NCBI GenBank assembly: GCA_025459365.1 | Contig: JALOQR010000005.1 | Location: 1 to 43,874 of the forward strand | Direction: 5' to 3' | From: Fimbriiglobus sp. | GTDB taxonomy: Bacteria; Planctomycetota; Planctomycetia; Gemmatales; Gemmataceae | DNA: 43,874 nt | Made by a program: the position numbers and the translations under genes | Notes under the pieces: model-generated | The model's database searches: none | Told to the model about the DNA's origin: nothing | The model's input: only the letters and a program-made list of their open reading frames with translations | In this document: piece after piece, positions 11,267 to 20,175 of the stretch | How positions within the stretch are numbered: position 1 is the stretch's first letter | Layout: every line of letters starts with the position of its first letter

Positions 11267-13276
11267 ATGCTGCCCGCTGCTGTTCTGCTCCTCTCGCTCG
11301 CCGCCGACCCGAAACCGCCGCCCAGCCCGCCCGGCGAGGCGATGGTCGAGAAATACTTCCGTGCGAAGGTGGGTGAGATCGCTGCCGATCCGCTCCAGGG
11401 GATCACCACGAAGGCCGAGTGGGAGAAACGCCGCCCGGAGCTTCGCAAACAGTTCCTGGCGATGATGGGCCTCGACCCGGTCCCCGACAGAACCAAGCTG
11501 AATGCTCGCGTCACCGGCACCATTCAGGGCGAGGGGTTCGTCGTCGAAAAACTGGTCTTTGAATCGCGGCCGGGGCTTTACGTCACGGCGAACGTTTACT
11601 CGCCCAAGCCTGTTCCCTCTACCCCTGCGAAGTATCCCGCCATCCTGTACGTGTGCGGGCACGGCAACGTCGTCGAAGACAAGATCTCCTATGGCAGCAA
11701 GGTCAGCTACCAGCATCACCCGGCGTGGTTCGCTATTCATGGTTATGTCTGCATCATTCTCGACACCCTCCAACTCGGCGAGATCCCCGGCGAACACCAC
11801 GGTACTTTCAGGCTGAACCAGTGGTGGTGGCAGTCGTATGGGTACACCCCCGGCGGGGTGGAGTTGTGGAACGCCATTCGCGCGATCGACTACTTGGAAA
11901 CGCGGCCAGACGTGGACACCAAGAAGATCGGCGTCACTGGCCGGAGCGGCGGTGGGGCGACGAGTTGGTGGGTGCTGGCGGCCGACGACCGGCCGGTTTG
12001 CTTTGCACCTGTTGCTGGCATCGCCGATCTGTTCGCTCACGTCTGCGAAGGGAAGACCGACCGCCTGCGGAACGGCGTCATCGCGGGCCATTGCGATTGT
12101 ATGTTCATGGTCAATCGCCACCGCTGGGACTTCCCTCTGGTGGCCGCACTCGCCGCTCCGCGTCCGCTGCTGCTCGGCAACTCGGACGCCGATGACATCT
12201 TCCCCGTCGATGGGTACCGCCGCCTCGCCCGGCCGGTGACGAAGGTGTACGAGTGGTACGATGCAGCCGAGCGGTTCCAACTGCTGGAAACCGTCGGGCC
12301 GCACAAGGACACGCCTGAACTCCGCATCGGCGTGAACGTGTGGATGAACCGTTGGCTCAAGGGCGATACCACGTCTGAAGTCAAGGACGACCCGCCGCCG
12401 AAACTCACTCCGAAGCAATTGAAGGTGCTGGAAAAGACACCCGAAGGGGCCATCAACCCAGACGTACCCGGTATGCTGACGAGGCCAGTGACGATCGACA
12501 TTCCTGTATCGTCCGAGGTGGCGAAGGCGTGGTGGCCCAAGAAACGCGAAGAGTTGCTGAAGGAGTTGACCCGCACCAGTTTTGCCGCCTGGCCGCAGAT
12601 GACTGAACAGGTCGCCCCAGAACGAATCGCCGATGCCACCACCGAGGGGGTGCGAGTGCGGACATATTCGTTTGAAAGCGAACCCGGCGTCACCTTGCAA
12701 CTTCAACTCGCCACCAGGGGCACAGCGGCAAAGCGAGTGAGACTGTCGGTCGCGGCTGATGCCCCGGCAGAACTGACACCGACCGACGAGGTGGCCACGG
12801 CGGTGGTCTTTCCGCGGGGCGTTGGGCCGACCCGCTGGGCCATGCCGGGATCGCTGGCTGAGCGGCACATCCGGCGACGTTTTCCACTGATTGGGGAGAC
12901 GGTCGAGGGGGGGCAGGTGTGGGATGTACGTCGGGCGGTGCGGGTTCTCGGGGTTGTGATGAAGGGGGTGCCCGTAGAACTGGTGGGAGAGGGAACTTCG
13001 GCCGGGATCGCGCTCTACGCTTCGCTCGATGTACCGGAGGTGACGGCGGTGACGCTCACTCGCCCGCCGGTCTCGTTCCGCGACCCTGCCAGCCCGGCCT
13101 TCCTCGGGGCAGCGAAAATCCTCGACCACCCTCACGCGGTGGCCGTGGCAGCGGCCGCAAAGTCTGTAAAGTTGATCGTACCGACATCGGCCGACGCCAA
13201 CGCGTGGGACTGGCCGGTGCGGGTGCAGCAGCGCACCGGCGGGAGGGCGATCGAGATTCGCCCACAGTCGAAGTGA
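11267..13276 (+). CDS. Secreted alpha/beta-hydrolase (acetyl xylan esterase/dienelactone-hydrolase-like)
   Basis: Signal-like MLPAAVLLLSLAA; nucleophile elbow GVTGRSGGG; GNSDADDIFP (acid); VGPHKDTPE (His candidate); additional C-terminal domain. Confidence 0.85.
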   Translation: MLPAAVLLLSLAADPKPPPSPPGEAMVEKYFRAKVGEIAADPLQGITTKAEWEKRRPELRKQFLAMMGLDPVPDRTKLNARVTGTIQGEGFVVEKLVFESRPGLYVTANVYSPKPVPSTPAKYPAILYVCGHGNVVEDKISYGSKVSYQHHPAWFAIHGYVCIILDTLQLGEIPGEHHGTFRLNQWWWQSYGYTPGGVELWNAIRAIDYLETRPDVDTKKIGVTGRSGGGATSWWVLAADDRPVCFAPVAGIADLFAHVCEGKTDRLRNGVIAGHCDCMFMVNRHRWDFPLVAALAAPRPLLLGNSDADDIFPVDGYRRLARPVTKVYEWYDAAERFQLLETVGPHKDTPELRIGVNVWMNRWLKGDTTSEVKDDPPPKLTPKQLKVLEKTPEGAINPDVPGMLTRPVTIDIPVSSEVAKAWWPKKREELLKELTRTSFAAWPQMTEQVAPERIADATTEGVRVRTYSFESEPGVTLQLQLATRGTAAKRVRLSVAADAPAELTPTDEVATAVVFPRGVGPTRWAMPGSLAERHIRRRFPLIGETVEGGQVWDVRRAVRVLGVVMKGVPVELVGEGTSAGIALYASLDVPEVTAVTLTRPPVSFRDPASPAFLGAAKILDHPHAVAVAAAAKSVKLIVPTSADANAWDWPVRVQQRTGGRAIEIRPQSK

Positions 13277-13336
13277 CCCGCCGGACCCCCGAAACCCAAC
13301 CGGGCGATTCCTCGCCCACCGAACGGAGAACGGAAC

Positions 13337-13726
13337 ATGGCCGAAGACCCCACCCCACTGACCCCCGCAGGCCCGCAAGTTGGCCCCGGCCCTTCTGCAG
13401 GCCAGGGCCAGACCCAGGTCGCCATGCAGGTCGATCTGTCGAAGATGGCGACCGTGTACTGCAACTTCTTCCGGCTGTCCCTCGGGGGCGGTCAGGAAGA
13501 GGTGCTGATGGACGTCGGCCTGCACTCGGGGATCGTCATGTCGGGCGGCCCGTCCCCGGTGATGGAGCCGATCCAAATGACTCACCGGCTGGTCATGAAC
13601 CCATTCGTCGCCAAGCGGTTGCTGGAATCGCTCAAGTACATCGTTGGCCGCTACGAGCAAGCTTTCGGGGCACTCGAAGTGGACCCGATGAAGCGGCTGC
13701 GGTCGGGAGCTCGCCCCCAAGGGTGA
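13337..13726 (+). CDS. DUF3467-like small protein
   Basis: QVDLSKMATVYCNFFRLSLGGGQEEVLMDVGL...PIQMTHRLVMNPFVAKRLLESLKYIVGRYEQAFG resembles DUF3467. Confidence 0.75.
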   Translation: MAEDPTPLTPAGPQVGPGPSAGQGQTQVAMQVDLSKMATVYCNFFRLSLGGGQEEVLMDVGLHSGIVMSGGPSPVMEPIQMTHRLVMNPFVAKRLLESLKYIVGRYEQAFGALEVDPMKRLRSGARPQG

Positions 13727-13742
13727 TCAGCAGTAGTAAACG

Positions 13743-13768
13743 CAGCCCGGCGCTTTCGCGCCGGGCTG
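13743..13768 (+). terminator. Strong GC hairpin, probable rho-independent-type terminator between convergent genes
   Basis: CAGCCCGGCGC-TTTC-GCGCCGGGCTG, a perfect 11-bp stem with tetraloop, followed by TTTCGTC. Confidence 0.75.
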
Positions 13769-13773
13769 TTTCG

Positions 13774-14055
13774 TCACCACACGTCTTTTCGCACCGTGGG
13801 GCAGACGCCGAGTTGCCCGACGGTCGCCGATACCATCCACCCCTTCAACTCCGCCCACACCGACCACCCTTCAGGCGTCCTGCTGGTCGGACGGCTCGGT
13901 GAACCCACTGGAGCGGACTTCAGCATCGGCTGATCGGGCAGGAAGAATTCCTGTTCGAGCAGCGTTCGCTCCTTGCCCGCCGCCGGCGGCTCGGCCGCGT
14001 GGACCCCACTTGCGAATACCACCGCCCCTGCGACCGCCCATAGCAGCCGGTTCAT
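13774..14055 (-). CDS. Small secreted hypothetical protein
   Basis: Signal-like MNRLLWAVAGAVVFASGVHAAEPPAAG; start at ATG 14055. Confidence 0.6.
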   Translation of the reverse strand: MNRLLWAVAGAVVFASGVHAAEPPAAGKERTLLEQEFFLPDQPMLKSAPVGSPSRPTSRTPEGWSVWAELKGWMVSATVGQLGVCPTVRKDVW

Positions 14056-14321
14056 GTCGCCCCCATTTTGTTTTCGAAAGGGGCAGCACGATAGCGATCG
14101 CGAGGGATCACGCAAGGCCGAATTCGTTCGTTCGACCGAGGCCAGTGTCCACAATCGTGCGACACGCAGGTGGTCGGGTGTTGCACGGCGTGGCCAGTGG
14201 TCGAGCAACAGGACGTAAAGAGTCAAACACTCCACCTGTTGGGGTTCTGGATGCCCGCCCCATTGCAGGTGTTCTGCGCGACATCACGGTGAGAGTGCCA
14301 GAACGTCGCTAGTGCCCACAT

Positions 14322-14573
14322 TCATCCGGCTTGAGCATCTTGGAGGGCATGACGGATCCGTTCGCGGGCGTCGTCGGAGAGCGGCTCGGCGGTCGCCTCC
14401 GCGTGTGCCACCGCCTCCCCCACCGCCTGGTCGATTTCGGCGAGTTGGGTGCGGAAGCGTCGGCAGTCGCCGCACAACAAACGGTGCAAACCGAGAGCCA
14501 CCCGACGCCCGGCAGGTAACGGGTCGTCCAGTTCCCGCGAAGTCCACTCGGCAGCACGTTGGCATGTGATCAC
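14322..14573 (-). CDS. Putative zinc-finger anti-sigma factor (ZAS-like)
   Basis: HRLLCGDCRRF fits H-x3-C-x2-C; 4-bp ATGA overlap with the upstream ECF sigma gene. Confidence 0.75.
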   Translation of the reverse strand: MITCQRAAEWTSRELDDPLPAGRRVALGLHRLLCGDCRRFRTQLAEIDQAVGEAVAHAEATAEPLSDDARERIRHALQDAQAG

Positions 14574-15202
14574 GACTCACCCCGCTTTTCGGACCGCTCG
14601 TCCGGCTCGACCCCGTACCATCCCCGCGACAGGCACCTCCACATCCGAAGCCGAGCGCGGTGAAGAATCACCCACAGGTTGTTCGGCTTCACCCCCGCCG
14701 CACGGCAGACCTCCTCCGAGGATTGCTCGTCGAGGTGCCAAAGAACGAAAGCGTCGCGCAGGCGATCCGGAAGTTTCGCCGTACAACCGGCCACCACGGC
14801 CCAAAATTCCTCCCGCTCGGCCCCGTCCGCCGGCGAGTCCGACGCCCACTCGCTCGGCCCGGTTCGCCATTTCCCACTGCGAGTGAATAGCTTGTCGGTC
14901 GTCTTGTCCCCGCTCGGCACGCCGGCCCGCTCGCGGTCACGCACGGTGGCCCGCAGCCAGTCGATCACCTTCCGCTTGAGAATGGCGGTCAGCCAACTCC
15001 GCTCACTCGCCCGCCCGCCAAACTTCGTCCGCCCCCGCCATGCCGACAACAACGTGTCTTGGACCAGTTCTTCGGCCACATCCCTCCGCCTGACTCGTCC
15101 GAACGCATACCGGAACAGGTAGTCGGCGTGCCGTTCCACCCACCGCGGAGGGTCGAGTGGGGAATTTCGTGTCTGATCGGGCAATGGGGTCGGCGGACTC
15201 AT
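14570..15202 (-). CDS. ECF-family RNA polymerase sigma factor
   Basis: Region 2: YLFRYAFGRVRRRDVAEELVQDTLLSAWRGRTKFGGRASERSWLTAILKRKVIDWLR; region 4: LPDRLRDAFVLWHLDEQSSEEVCRAAGVKPNNLWVILHRARLRMWRCL. Confidence 0.94.
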   Translation of the reverse strand: MSPPTPLPDQTRNSPLDPPRWVERHADYLFRYAFGRVRRRDVAEELVQDTLLSAWRGRTKFGGRASERSWLTAILKRKVIDWLRATVRDRERAGVPSGDKTTDKLFTRSGKWRTGPSEWASDSPADGAEREEFWAVVAGCTAKLPDRLRDAFVLWHLDEQSSEEVCRAAGVKPNNLWVILHRARLRMWRCLSRGWYGVEPDERSEKRGES

Positions 15203-15419
15203 TCAAGTCTCCCGAACGTACGGACCATCGGGGTTAGTCGCCGCCGGGTGAGGTGCCTTACACCGAAATATTTCCTTCCGGATTTCCTCGCCAGCGGGGG
15301 TAAGTGCTGTGGCCGAAGTGCGACCAACGGCCCAGCCGAGGTGGGGGGTAGGCAGATCCCACCTCCGGCACCAGTGGCGGTTCTCCCGTCATTCCCCCAA
15401 ACACTGCGAGGAAGTTCTC

Positions 15420-16322
15420 ATGCGGTCGATGCGTTCGTTGTATGTCGCGTTGGTGGCGGTCACCGTGATCGGGGCGGCCTCCGCCCAGGAGTTCAGGACC
15501 AAAGTGGTCGCCCGCGACCTCTCCCGGCCGACCGGGATTGCCGTCTCGTTCACTGGGAGAGTCTACTTCACTGAACTGCCAACACCGGGGGTCGGCGGGG
15601 CAGACGGCGGGAAAAACCGGGTGAACGTCCTCAACTCGCGGAACGGCAGAGTGACCAACCTGACCAAGGGCGAGCCTGAGCCGACCAACCTGGCAACGAA
15701 CCTCTTTGGCGACGTGTACTGGACATGCAAGAGTGCCGGGGTCATCCTCACCCTGGACGGCGGAAAGGGAGACGCCAAACTGGTGGCGAACGAGTTGAAC
15801 AAGCCGTCCGGGGTGGCCGCCTACCCGCTCGGGCTGGCCATCTTCTTCACCGAGGTGCCGACGCCGGGCGTGAGTGGGGCGAACGGTGGAAAGAACACCG
15901 TGTCCGCCCTGCTTGAAGGGATCGACCGGGAGTTCCTGCTCAACGAAGGCGACCCCGAGCCGACCGATGTGGTCGTGGACCTCGCCGGCAACCTGTACTG
16001 GACATGTACCTCGGCCGGGGTGATTTTGAAACTGTCGGCCGGGAAGACAGAAGTAATCGCCCGCGGCCTGAACAAACCGACCGGTATCGCCACCGACTAT
16101 CTCGGCAACCTGTACTTCACGGAGGTGCCGACGCCGGGCGTCAGTGGGGCGAACGGCGGGAAGAACCGGGTCTCGATGCTCAAGCTGAAGACCGGGGCCA
16201 TCACCGTCATCGACGAAGGCGACCCCGACCCGGTCGACGTGACCGTAACTCCGTTCGGTTCGACCGTGTATTGGACGTGCCGCTCGGCCGGGGTGATCGT
16301 CCAGGCCACACCGAAACGGTGA
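15420..16322 (+). CDS. Secreted NHL/streptogramin-lyase-like beta-propeller with three long internal repeats
   Basis: Signal-like MRSMRSLYVALVAVTVIGAASAQ; three repeats of roughly 90 aa, each with L(S/N)(R/K)P(T/S)G, YFTE(L/V)PTPGV(G/S)GA(D/N)GGKN and YWTC(K/T/R)SAGVI. Confidence 0.8.
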   Translation: MRSMRSLYVALVAVTVIGAASAQEFRTKVVARDLSRPTGIAVSFTGRVYFTELPTPGVGGADGGKNRVNVLNSRNGRVTNLTKGEPEPTNLATNLFGDVYWTCKSAGVILTLDGGKGDAKLVANELNKPSGVAAYPLGLAIFFTEVPTPGVSGANGGKNTVSALLEGIDREFLLNEGDPEPTDVVVDLAGNLYWTCTSAGVILKLSAGKTEVIARGLNKPTGIATDYLGNLYFTEVPTPGVSGANGGKNRVSMLKLKTGAITVIDEGDPDPVDVTVTPFGSTVYWTCRSAGVIVQATPKR

Positions 16323-16325
16323 CGT

Positions 16326-17438
16326 TCATTTGGTGAGCGTTTTCCACTCGCGGAAGGGGTACACCGCTGGCTTGTCGGCGGTGTACTTGTGCGCCGTCAT
16401 CCACGAGAACTCCTTCTTCGTCGGGTCGGCCGGGTCGGGCAGTGGGAAGGGTTTGCCGTCCGCCTCAGCGTAGATGGTCGCTACGAGCGGCACCTTGCCC
16501 GACGCCTTCGGGGCGAGATCATAGTCGGTGCCCCGCGTCACGAGCAGCCAGGTGTTATCGCGGAACCCGCTTCGCATCCGTTCACTAGCCCGCTTCACGA
16601 GCTTCGCTTTTTCGTCGGCCGACAAGGCCTTGTCTGCCTCGATCCGCGCGATCAGTCGTTGTGTCTCGGAGACATCGAAGCTGACCCATCCGTAGGGCGG
16701 TAGGTACGCTTCGAGTTTGCAGTGGCACGGCAGGTTCTTCGGGAACAGGTGTAGACCATAAGCCACGCGGGTCGGCACACCAAGTGCCCGCCCGAGCGAC
16801 GAACACAGCCCGTGGTAGTCCGAGCAGTCGCCCCGCTTCTTGGTCAGGGCGTGGGTGCTGCTGGCCACCAGTGACGTGTTCGAGTGGTCGTAAGTGAGGT
16901 TCTGTTGCACCCAACCGGTGATGGCATCGACCTTCTCAGCAGAGGTTGTCTTGCCCGCGGCGATCTCACCGGCCAATTTGGTGAAGGTTTCGTCGACTTT
17001 GATGAGCTGTTCACCGCGACGAAACGGGTCAAAGCTCTTCGGCCACTCGGAAACGGCTGTCACTTTCGCCGGGTCGAGTCGCCAGTTCTGCTCGCTCACT
17101 TTCGCTGTGAACGTGTGGCTGATGATCTGTCCGCCTTGCGGGTTGACAAACTCGAAGTAGGCGAATGTGTTGCCGAACACCTCTTCCGTGTGCAGCGTCG
17201 GCTTCACGTCGGCGGGGAAGGTGTCCCACTTGGATCCGCTCACCGTCTGGGCATTGTCGGAGGTCGGCACTGGCACCCACACACGCAACTTGTTGGTGTT
17301 CTGCGGGGCAGTGACGATCACCCGGAAGTCGATGGCATACGTCACCGGATCGGACACCGCAGCCGTGTACGGCTGGGCTGGGTCGAGCTTCGGTGTGGAG
17401 TCGGCAGCGAGTGCGGCGCAAAGCAGAAGCGGGAGCAT
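16326..17438 (-). CDS. Transglutaminase-like domain protein, secreted
   Basis: KKRGDCSDYHGLCSSLGRALGVPTRVAYGLHL (Cys), CHCKLEAYLPPYGWVSFDVSE; signal-like MLPLLLCAALAA. Start at ATG 17438. Confidence 0.88.
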   Translation of the reverse strand: MLPLLLCAALAADSTPKLDPAQPYTAAVSDPVTYAIDFRVIVTAPQNTNKLRVWVPVPTSDNAQTVSGSKWDTFPADVKPTLHTEEVFGNTFAYFEFVNPQGGQIISHTFTAKVSEQNWRLDPAKVTAVSEWPKSFDPFRRGEQLIKVDETFTKLAGEIAAGKTTSAEKVDAITGWVQQNLTYDHSNTSLVASSTHALTKKRGDCSDYHGLCSSLGRALGVPTRVAYGLHLFPKNLPCHCKLEAYLPPYGWVSFDVSETQRLIARIEADKALSADEKAKLVKRASERMRSGFRDNTWLLVTRGTDYDLAPKASGKVPLVATIYAEADGKPFPLPDPADPTKKEFSWMTAHKYTADKPAVYPFREWKTLTK

Positions 17439-17537
17439 AGGGAGAATGTGGGTGGCGGGTTCGGGGGACACTGGGCTGCAAGAGCGGCGGGGCTGGTCAC
17501 GATTGGACAAACCCCAGCCACTCCTGCAGGAACTGGG

Positions 17538-18563
17538 TCAGTCCGGGAGGTTCACTTCTCCGCCATCGGCGGTGAGCAACGCCCGTAAGCCCGCGCCGTT
17601 GGTGCTGTCGCGCAGAAACCGCACGCTACCGTCGCACATCACCACGTTCGCCCCGCCGGTGTGGAAGCTGAAGATTTCCTCGTTCGGGCCGCAGTTGAGC
17701 ACCGTCCAGAGGCAAGTCGTCGGACCACCGCGGGGGGTGGCATTGTTGTTGATGAGTTGATCGACGTTGAAGGCGTTGTCGGGTTCGGCCCAGGCCCAGA
17801 ACCGCCGGCCAGCCGGGTTCAGGACATTCGATGTACCAGGGCTGAACGGCATGGCATCGCTTCGCCCACCCATCTCGCAGATGGCGATGGTGTTGGAGGT
17901 GCCGTCGGTCACGCCGATGGCGGCGCGGGGTTGCTGGCCGTTCAGCGGGCAGATGAGCCGGGGGCCAGCCCAGGCCGGGTTCGTGATCGGCATAGCCATA
18001 TTGGGCGGGGTGTTGGCGTTGATCATCGCCGTCACCGGAGCGGAGTAGTCGGTGTAGGCGAACCCAGCTGCATCGCGATCCATCGTCCGGTTGGCCACCG
18101 AGGGGCAGAGGAACGGCTTGATGACGCTCTGCGCGGCCTGGACGTTCAGCGGAGCGGCCGGGTCGTTGTAAGCACGGTTGAGGTCCATCAAGCGGAACAC
18201 GTTTTCCTGCTCCATGTACGGGAGCAGGAGAGTGTGCAAGGAGTGAGAGATGAAGCCGGTGGTCGGGGTAGGAGCGGTCTCGATCTGCGGTGGTACGCGG
18301 ATGTTGGTCCAGAACACGTTCGCTGTGCCGGCTGGGTTGCGACCCTGGCCAGCCGAGGGGAACACGCCGAGGGCACTCTCGTAGTTGTGCAGAGCGAGGC
18401 CCATCTGCTTCAGGTTGTTCTGGCAGGTCAGGCGGGCCGCTGCTTCGCGGACCTTCTGTACTGCTGGCAACAGCAGACCGATGAGAATGGCGATGATGGC
18501 AATCACAACTAACAGCTCGATCAGCGTGAACGCCGATCGGCCGCGCACTTTTGGTCCGGGCAC
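17538..18563 (-). CDS. DUF1559 protein with type IV prepilin-like N-terminus
   Basis: [56 protein letters not shown]-terminal [16 protein letters not shown]. Confidence 0.95.
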   Translation of the reverse strand: MPGPKVRGRSAFTLIELLVVIAIIAILIGLLLPAVQKVREAAARLTCQNNLKQMGLALHNYESALGVFPSAGQGRNPAGTANVFWTNIRVPPQIETAPTPTTGFISHSLHTLLLPYMEQENVFRLMDLNRAYNDPAAPLNVQAAQSVIKPFLCPSVANRTMDRDAAGFAYTDYSAPVTAMINANTPPNMAMPITNPAWAGPRLICPLNGQQPRAAIGVTDGTSNTIAICEMGGRSDAMPFSPGTSNVLNPAGRRFWAWAEPDNAFNVDQLINNNATPRGGPTTCLWTVLNCGPNEEIFSFHTGGANVVMCDGSVRFLRDSTNGAGLRALLTADGGEVNLPD

Positions 18564-18862
18564 TGCGAAACCTCAGGAATGGTGAAGAACTACCTGCTGC
18601 CTATCCCCATGCCCGGACCGGGGGCAGAAGCCACCACGGGGGAAAGCAGACGAAGAAGCCACGGGTAAGCTTAGGCGAAAACCCAGCACCGATTTCCACC
18701 AATCGCGTCGGATATCAGGTGAGGCTGAGAAGTTGTTCGCGAACGATCCGTGCGAACCGCTTGGAAGTCAACGAATCACGGGTTCGGCAGAGGTGCGAAA
18801 CGGAGAAGGTGTAGTCGATTGGCGGAAATGTCCAGATCGCTGATTCTGAAGCGTTTTCGGAG

Positions 18863-18933
18863 AGCGGGATAGGGGAGTCGAACCCCTCTCACAGCCTTGG
18901 GAAGGCTGGGCACAGCCGATATACCAATCCCGC
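18863..18933 (-). tRNA. tRNA-Gly(CCC)
   Basis: Minus-strand read: acceptor GCGGGAT/ATCCCGC, anticodon arm CAGCC-TTCCCAA-GGCTG (anticodon CCC), T arm AGGGG-TTCGACT-CCCCT. D stem is weak (two G-U pairs). Confidence 0.9.
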
Positions 18934-19052
18934 ACTTCCCCGATCATAACATTCCGCCGACGGACGGCAAGACCATCCGCGCCCATGCCAGGGCATTCCG
19001 CTCTGGCTGTTCAGCGGTGGGCTGGGGTGAAGACCGATCTCGGATCGTTCAA

Positions 19053-20063
19053 CTAACGCTGGACAGAGTTTGTTCCTGCTGCCGCCGGCGCTTTACCCTG
19101 GGCGAGCAACTTCACGTAGTACACCAGATCGGCGATTTCCTCGGGCGTAGCCTCTGTGGCGAACGCCTTCATCGGAGTGCCGGGGATGCCCAGATAGATC
19201 CGTCGATACAGGTGCTCGGCCTCCGAGCCACCCTTAAAGACCCCGGACGTCAGATCCCGTGGGTAAGCCACAGTGCCGTTGTCGTTCTTGCGGTTGGGGT
19301 CGAACGTCCCCCGGCCGTCTGGCCCGTGGCAGCCGCTGCATCCGAGCTTACTGAACAAGGCGATGGCCCGCTGCTCGTACCCCGGCCTCGCCACGGGGAA
19401 CGGTGTCGGCACCGGGCACGGAGCCGCTCCGCTCAGGTCGGCCACCCCCTCGGCGAACCATTTGTCCTGTTTTTCCTGCTTCGGTGGCCAATCCTTCTTG
19501 GGGTCGAACTCCTCGTCCTTCTTCGCTTTCTCCAACTCCACCGAGAGCCGGGCGGCGAGCAATCGGTCGGCACGCAGGAACCGGGCCTTCACATACCGCA
19601 CGATCGCTAACCGTTCGGCGTCGGTGAGGGTATCGAACGCTGGCATCGGTGAACCGTCGATGCCCCGCTTAAGGATGCCAGCCAGGACATCATCGGTGGG
19701 AACTCCGCCGAGGGTACCGGCCGCCCCCTGCGGCTGTTTCAGCCCGTTCACGGTGTCGGTGAACTTGAACCGCTCGTACCCGAAGTGCCGGGCCTTCGGG
19801 AACATTGGTGTGTCTCCCTGGCCGTCGCCGTTCACCCCGTGGCAGCGGGCGCAGTGCAACTGATAGAGCGCCCGCCCGTCGGGGTCCATGCCGGCGTGCG
19901 CCACTTCCGTTGGCGGGGTGACTGGTTGCTTCAGCCAGTCGGTGGCTGTCCACCCAGCGTACCCGACGAAAACGGCGAGGGCGGCGGGCAGGGCGAACAA
20001 TAGCCCGCGGGCCGCGAGCGAAATCCCGGGTTTCGGGGCAGGGGTGGGCAACGCTTCACTCAT
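19053..20063 (-). CDS. Membrane-anchored di-heme cytochrome c protein
   Basis: LHCARCHGVNGDGQGD and LGCSGCHGPDGRG (two CxxCH), N-terminal TM LLFALPAALAVFVGYAGW. Start at ATG 20063. Confidence 0.9.
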   Translation of the reverse strand: MSEALPTPAPKPGISLAARGLLFALPAALAVFVGYAGWTATDWLKQPVTPPTEVAHAGMDPDGRALYQLHCARCHGVNGDGQGDTPMFPKARHFGYERFKFTDTVNGLKQPQGAAGTLGGVPTDDVLAGILKRGIDGSPMPAFDTLTDAERLAIVRYVKARFLRADRLLAARLSVELEKAKKDEEFDPKKDWPPKQEKQDKWFAEGVADLSGAAPCPVPTPFPVARPGYEQRAIALFSKLGCSGCHGPDGRGTFDPNRKNDNGTVAYPRDLTSGVFKGGSEAEHLYRRIYLGIPGTPMKAFATEATPEEIADLVYYVKLLAQGKAPAAAGTNSVQR

Positions 20064-20175
20064 GGATCGACCTTCGGCCACAATGGGTACGCAGGAAGGG
20101 CGTGGACGCCGGCGGGGGGATAGTCTACGCTCGACACCCGGCGTCGAACAGCGCCCCCTCCCGACGAGTGCCACC

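Noticed and set aside
11234-13720. 828-aa minus-strand ORF
   Set aside because: Antisense to the alpha/beta hydrolase and DUF3467 genes, which have clear family motifs; its own translation is low-complexity H/R/V-rich, typical of the antisense frame in GC-rich DNA.
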